Shown here: one piece after another, positions 63,912 to 64,000 of the stretch
Layout of the letters: every line of letters begins with the position of its first letter
Position numbering within the stretch: the stretch's first letter is position 1
Assembly: GCA_052244495.1 (NCBI GenBank)
Contig: JBQPXH010000001.1
Direction: 5' to 3' (one strand)
Origin: Cereibacter_A sp052244495
GTDB taxonomy: Bacteria; Pseudomonadota; Alphaproteobacteria; Rhodobacterales; Rhodobacteraceae
DNA length: 64,000 nt
Notes under the pieces: generated by a model
Databases searched by the model: none
What the model was told of the DNA's origin: nothing
What the model saw: only the letters and a program-made list of their open reading frames with translations
Made by a program: the position numbers and the translations under genes

Positions 63912-64000
63912 TCAGCGCAGGCGGGCTATCGCGAAGGAGGGCGAAAGCTCGACCTTCGCCAGCCAGTCCTCGAGCCGTCCGGCCTCGAGAGTCTCGCCGT
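63912..64000 (-). CDS. 3' end of an unidentified gene (partial)
   Basis: An open frame enters from the right edge and ends in TGA at 63914-63912. The last 28 residues include GETLEAGRLEDWLAK and end PSFAIARLR. The gene's identity cannot be settled from this fragment; the ending resembles the C-terminal helix of glutathione S-transferase-like proteins, but weakly. Positions 63670-63911 hold no convincing gene, only an AT-rich patch with TCACG-TTAT-CGTGA at 63727-63740. Confidence 0.45.
   Translation of the reverse strand, partial: GETLEAGRLEDWLAKVELSPSFAIARLR

Overview
The window looks like chromosomal DNA of a Rhodobacteraceae alphaproteobacterium, most likely Rhodobacter/Cereibacter sphaeroides or a close relative. 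This is inferred from the very high G+C, dense operons, an atpHAGDC cluster without adjacent F0 genes, and a class A RNase P RNA. No prophage, insertion sequence, CRISPR array, tRNA or rRNA was recognised. The content is mostly housekeeping and ordinary metabolic genes, with a few poorly characterised operons and regulatory elements.

Layout. 0.2-7 kb: an EF-G paralogue, then a leftward block with a Tet-like exporter, three alpha/beta hydrolases (one PcaD-like) and a threonine dehydratase-like enzyme. 7-11 kb: a half-size ABC exporter and an acyl-CoA synthetase. 11-13.4 kb (leftward): purC, a PfkB sugar kinase and dtd. 13.6-20.4 kb (leftward): a membrane/stress operon with XpaC-like, TelA-like, DUF2927, DUF6338, SPFH, zinc-ribbon and YqaA proteins. 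20.5-27.9 kb: RluB with a long disordered tail, tadA, a UPF0173 hydrolase, a ceramidase-like membrane protein, gatC-gatA, an excalibur lipoprotein, a cell-wall amidase and rnpB. 28-36.6 kb (leftward): a complete branched-chain-type ABC importer flanked by two acid-CoA ligases, probably an aromatic or acyl acid uptake-and-activation operon. 37-39.7 kb: a hybrid histidine kinase and response regulator. 39.7-41.9 kb: chrA and rpsD, divergent. 42-45 kb: hisC-type aminotransferase, prephenate dehydrogenase and an extensin-like protein. 45-49.5 kb: DUF2125, ChaC, and a MotA/OmpA-like stator pair. 49.7-53.8 kb: clpA, gloB and a methyltransferase. 54-59 kb: F1 ATP synthase operon followed by an H-type lectin gene. 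59.4-64 kb (leftward): prs, ltaE, a YcgN protein, ribF, a MaoC hydratase and the 3' end of one further gene.

Working together. gatCA, tadA, dtd, rluB, rpsD, rnpB and the EF-G paralogue serve translation. hisC-tyrA serve aromatic amino acids, purC and prs nucleotides, and ribF flavins. The most system-like regions are the XpaC/TelA/SPFH operon, the ligase-flanked transporter operon and the stator-like pair. Non-coding features of note are four copies of an intergenic hairpin-plus-tail repeat, a hexamer microsatellite upstream of chrA, a hairpin at the start of the predicted rpsD transcript, paired hairpins inside the transporter operon, and palindromes in front of the ligase operon, telA and the MaoC gene.
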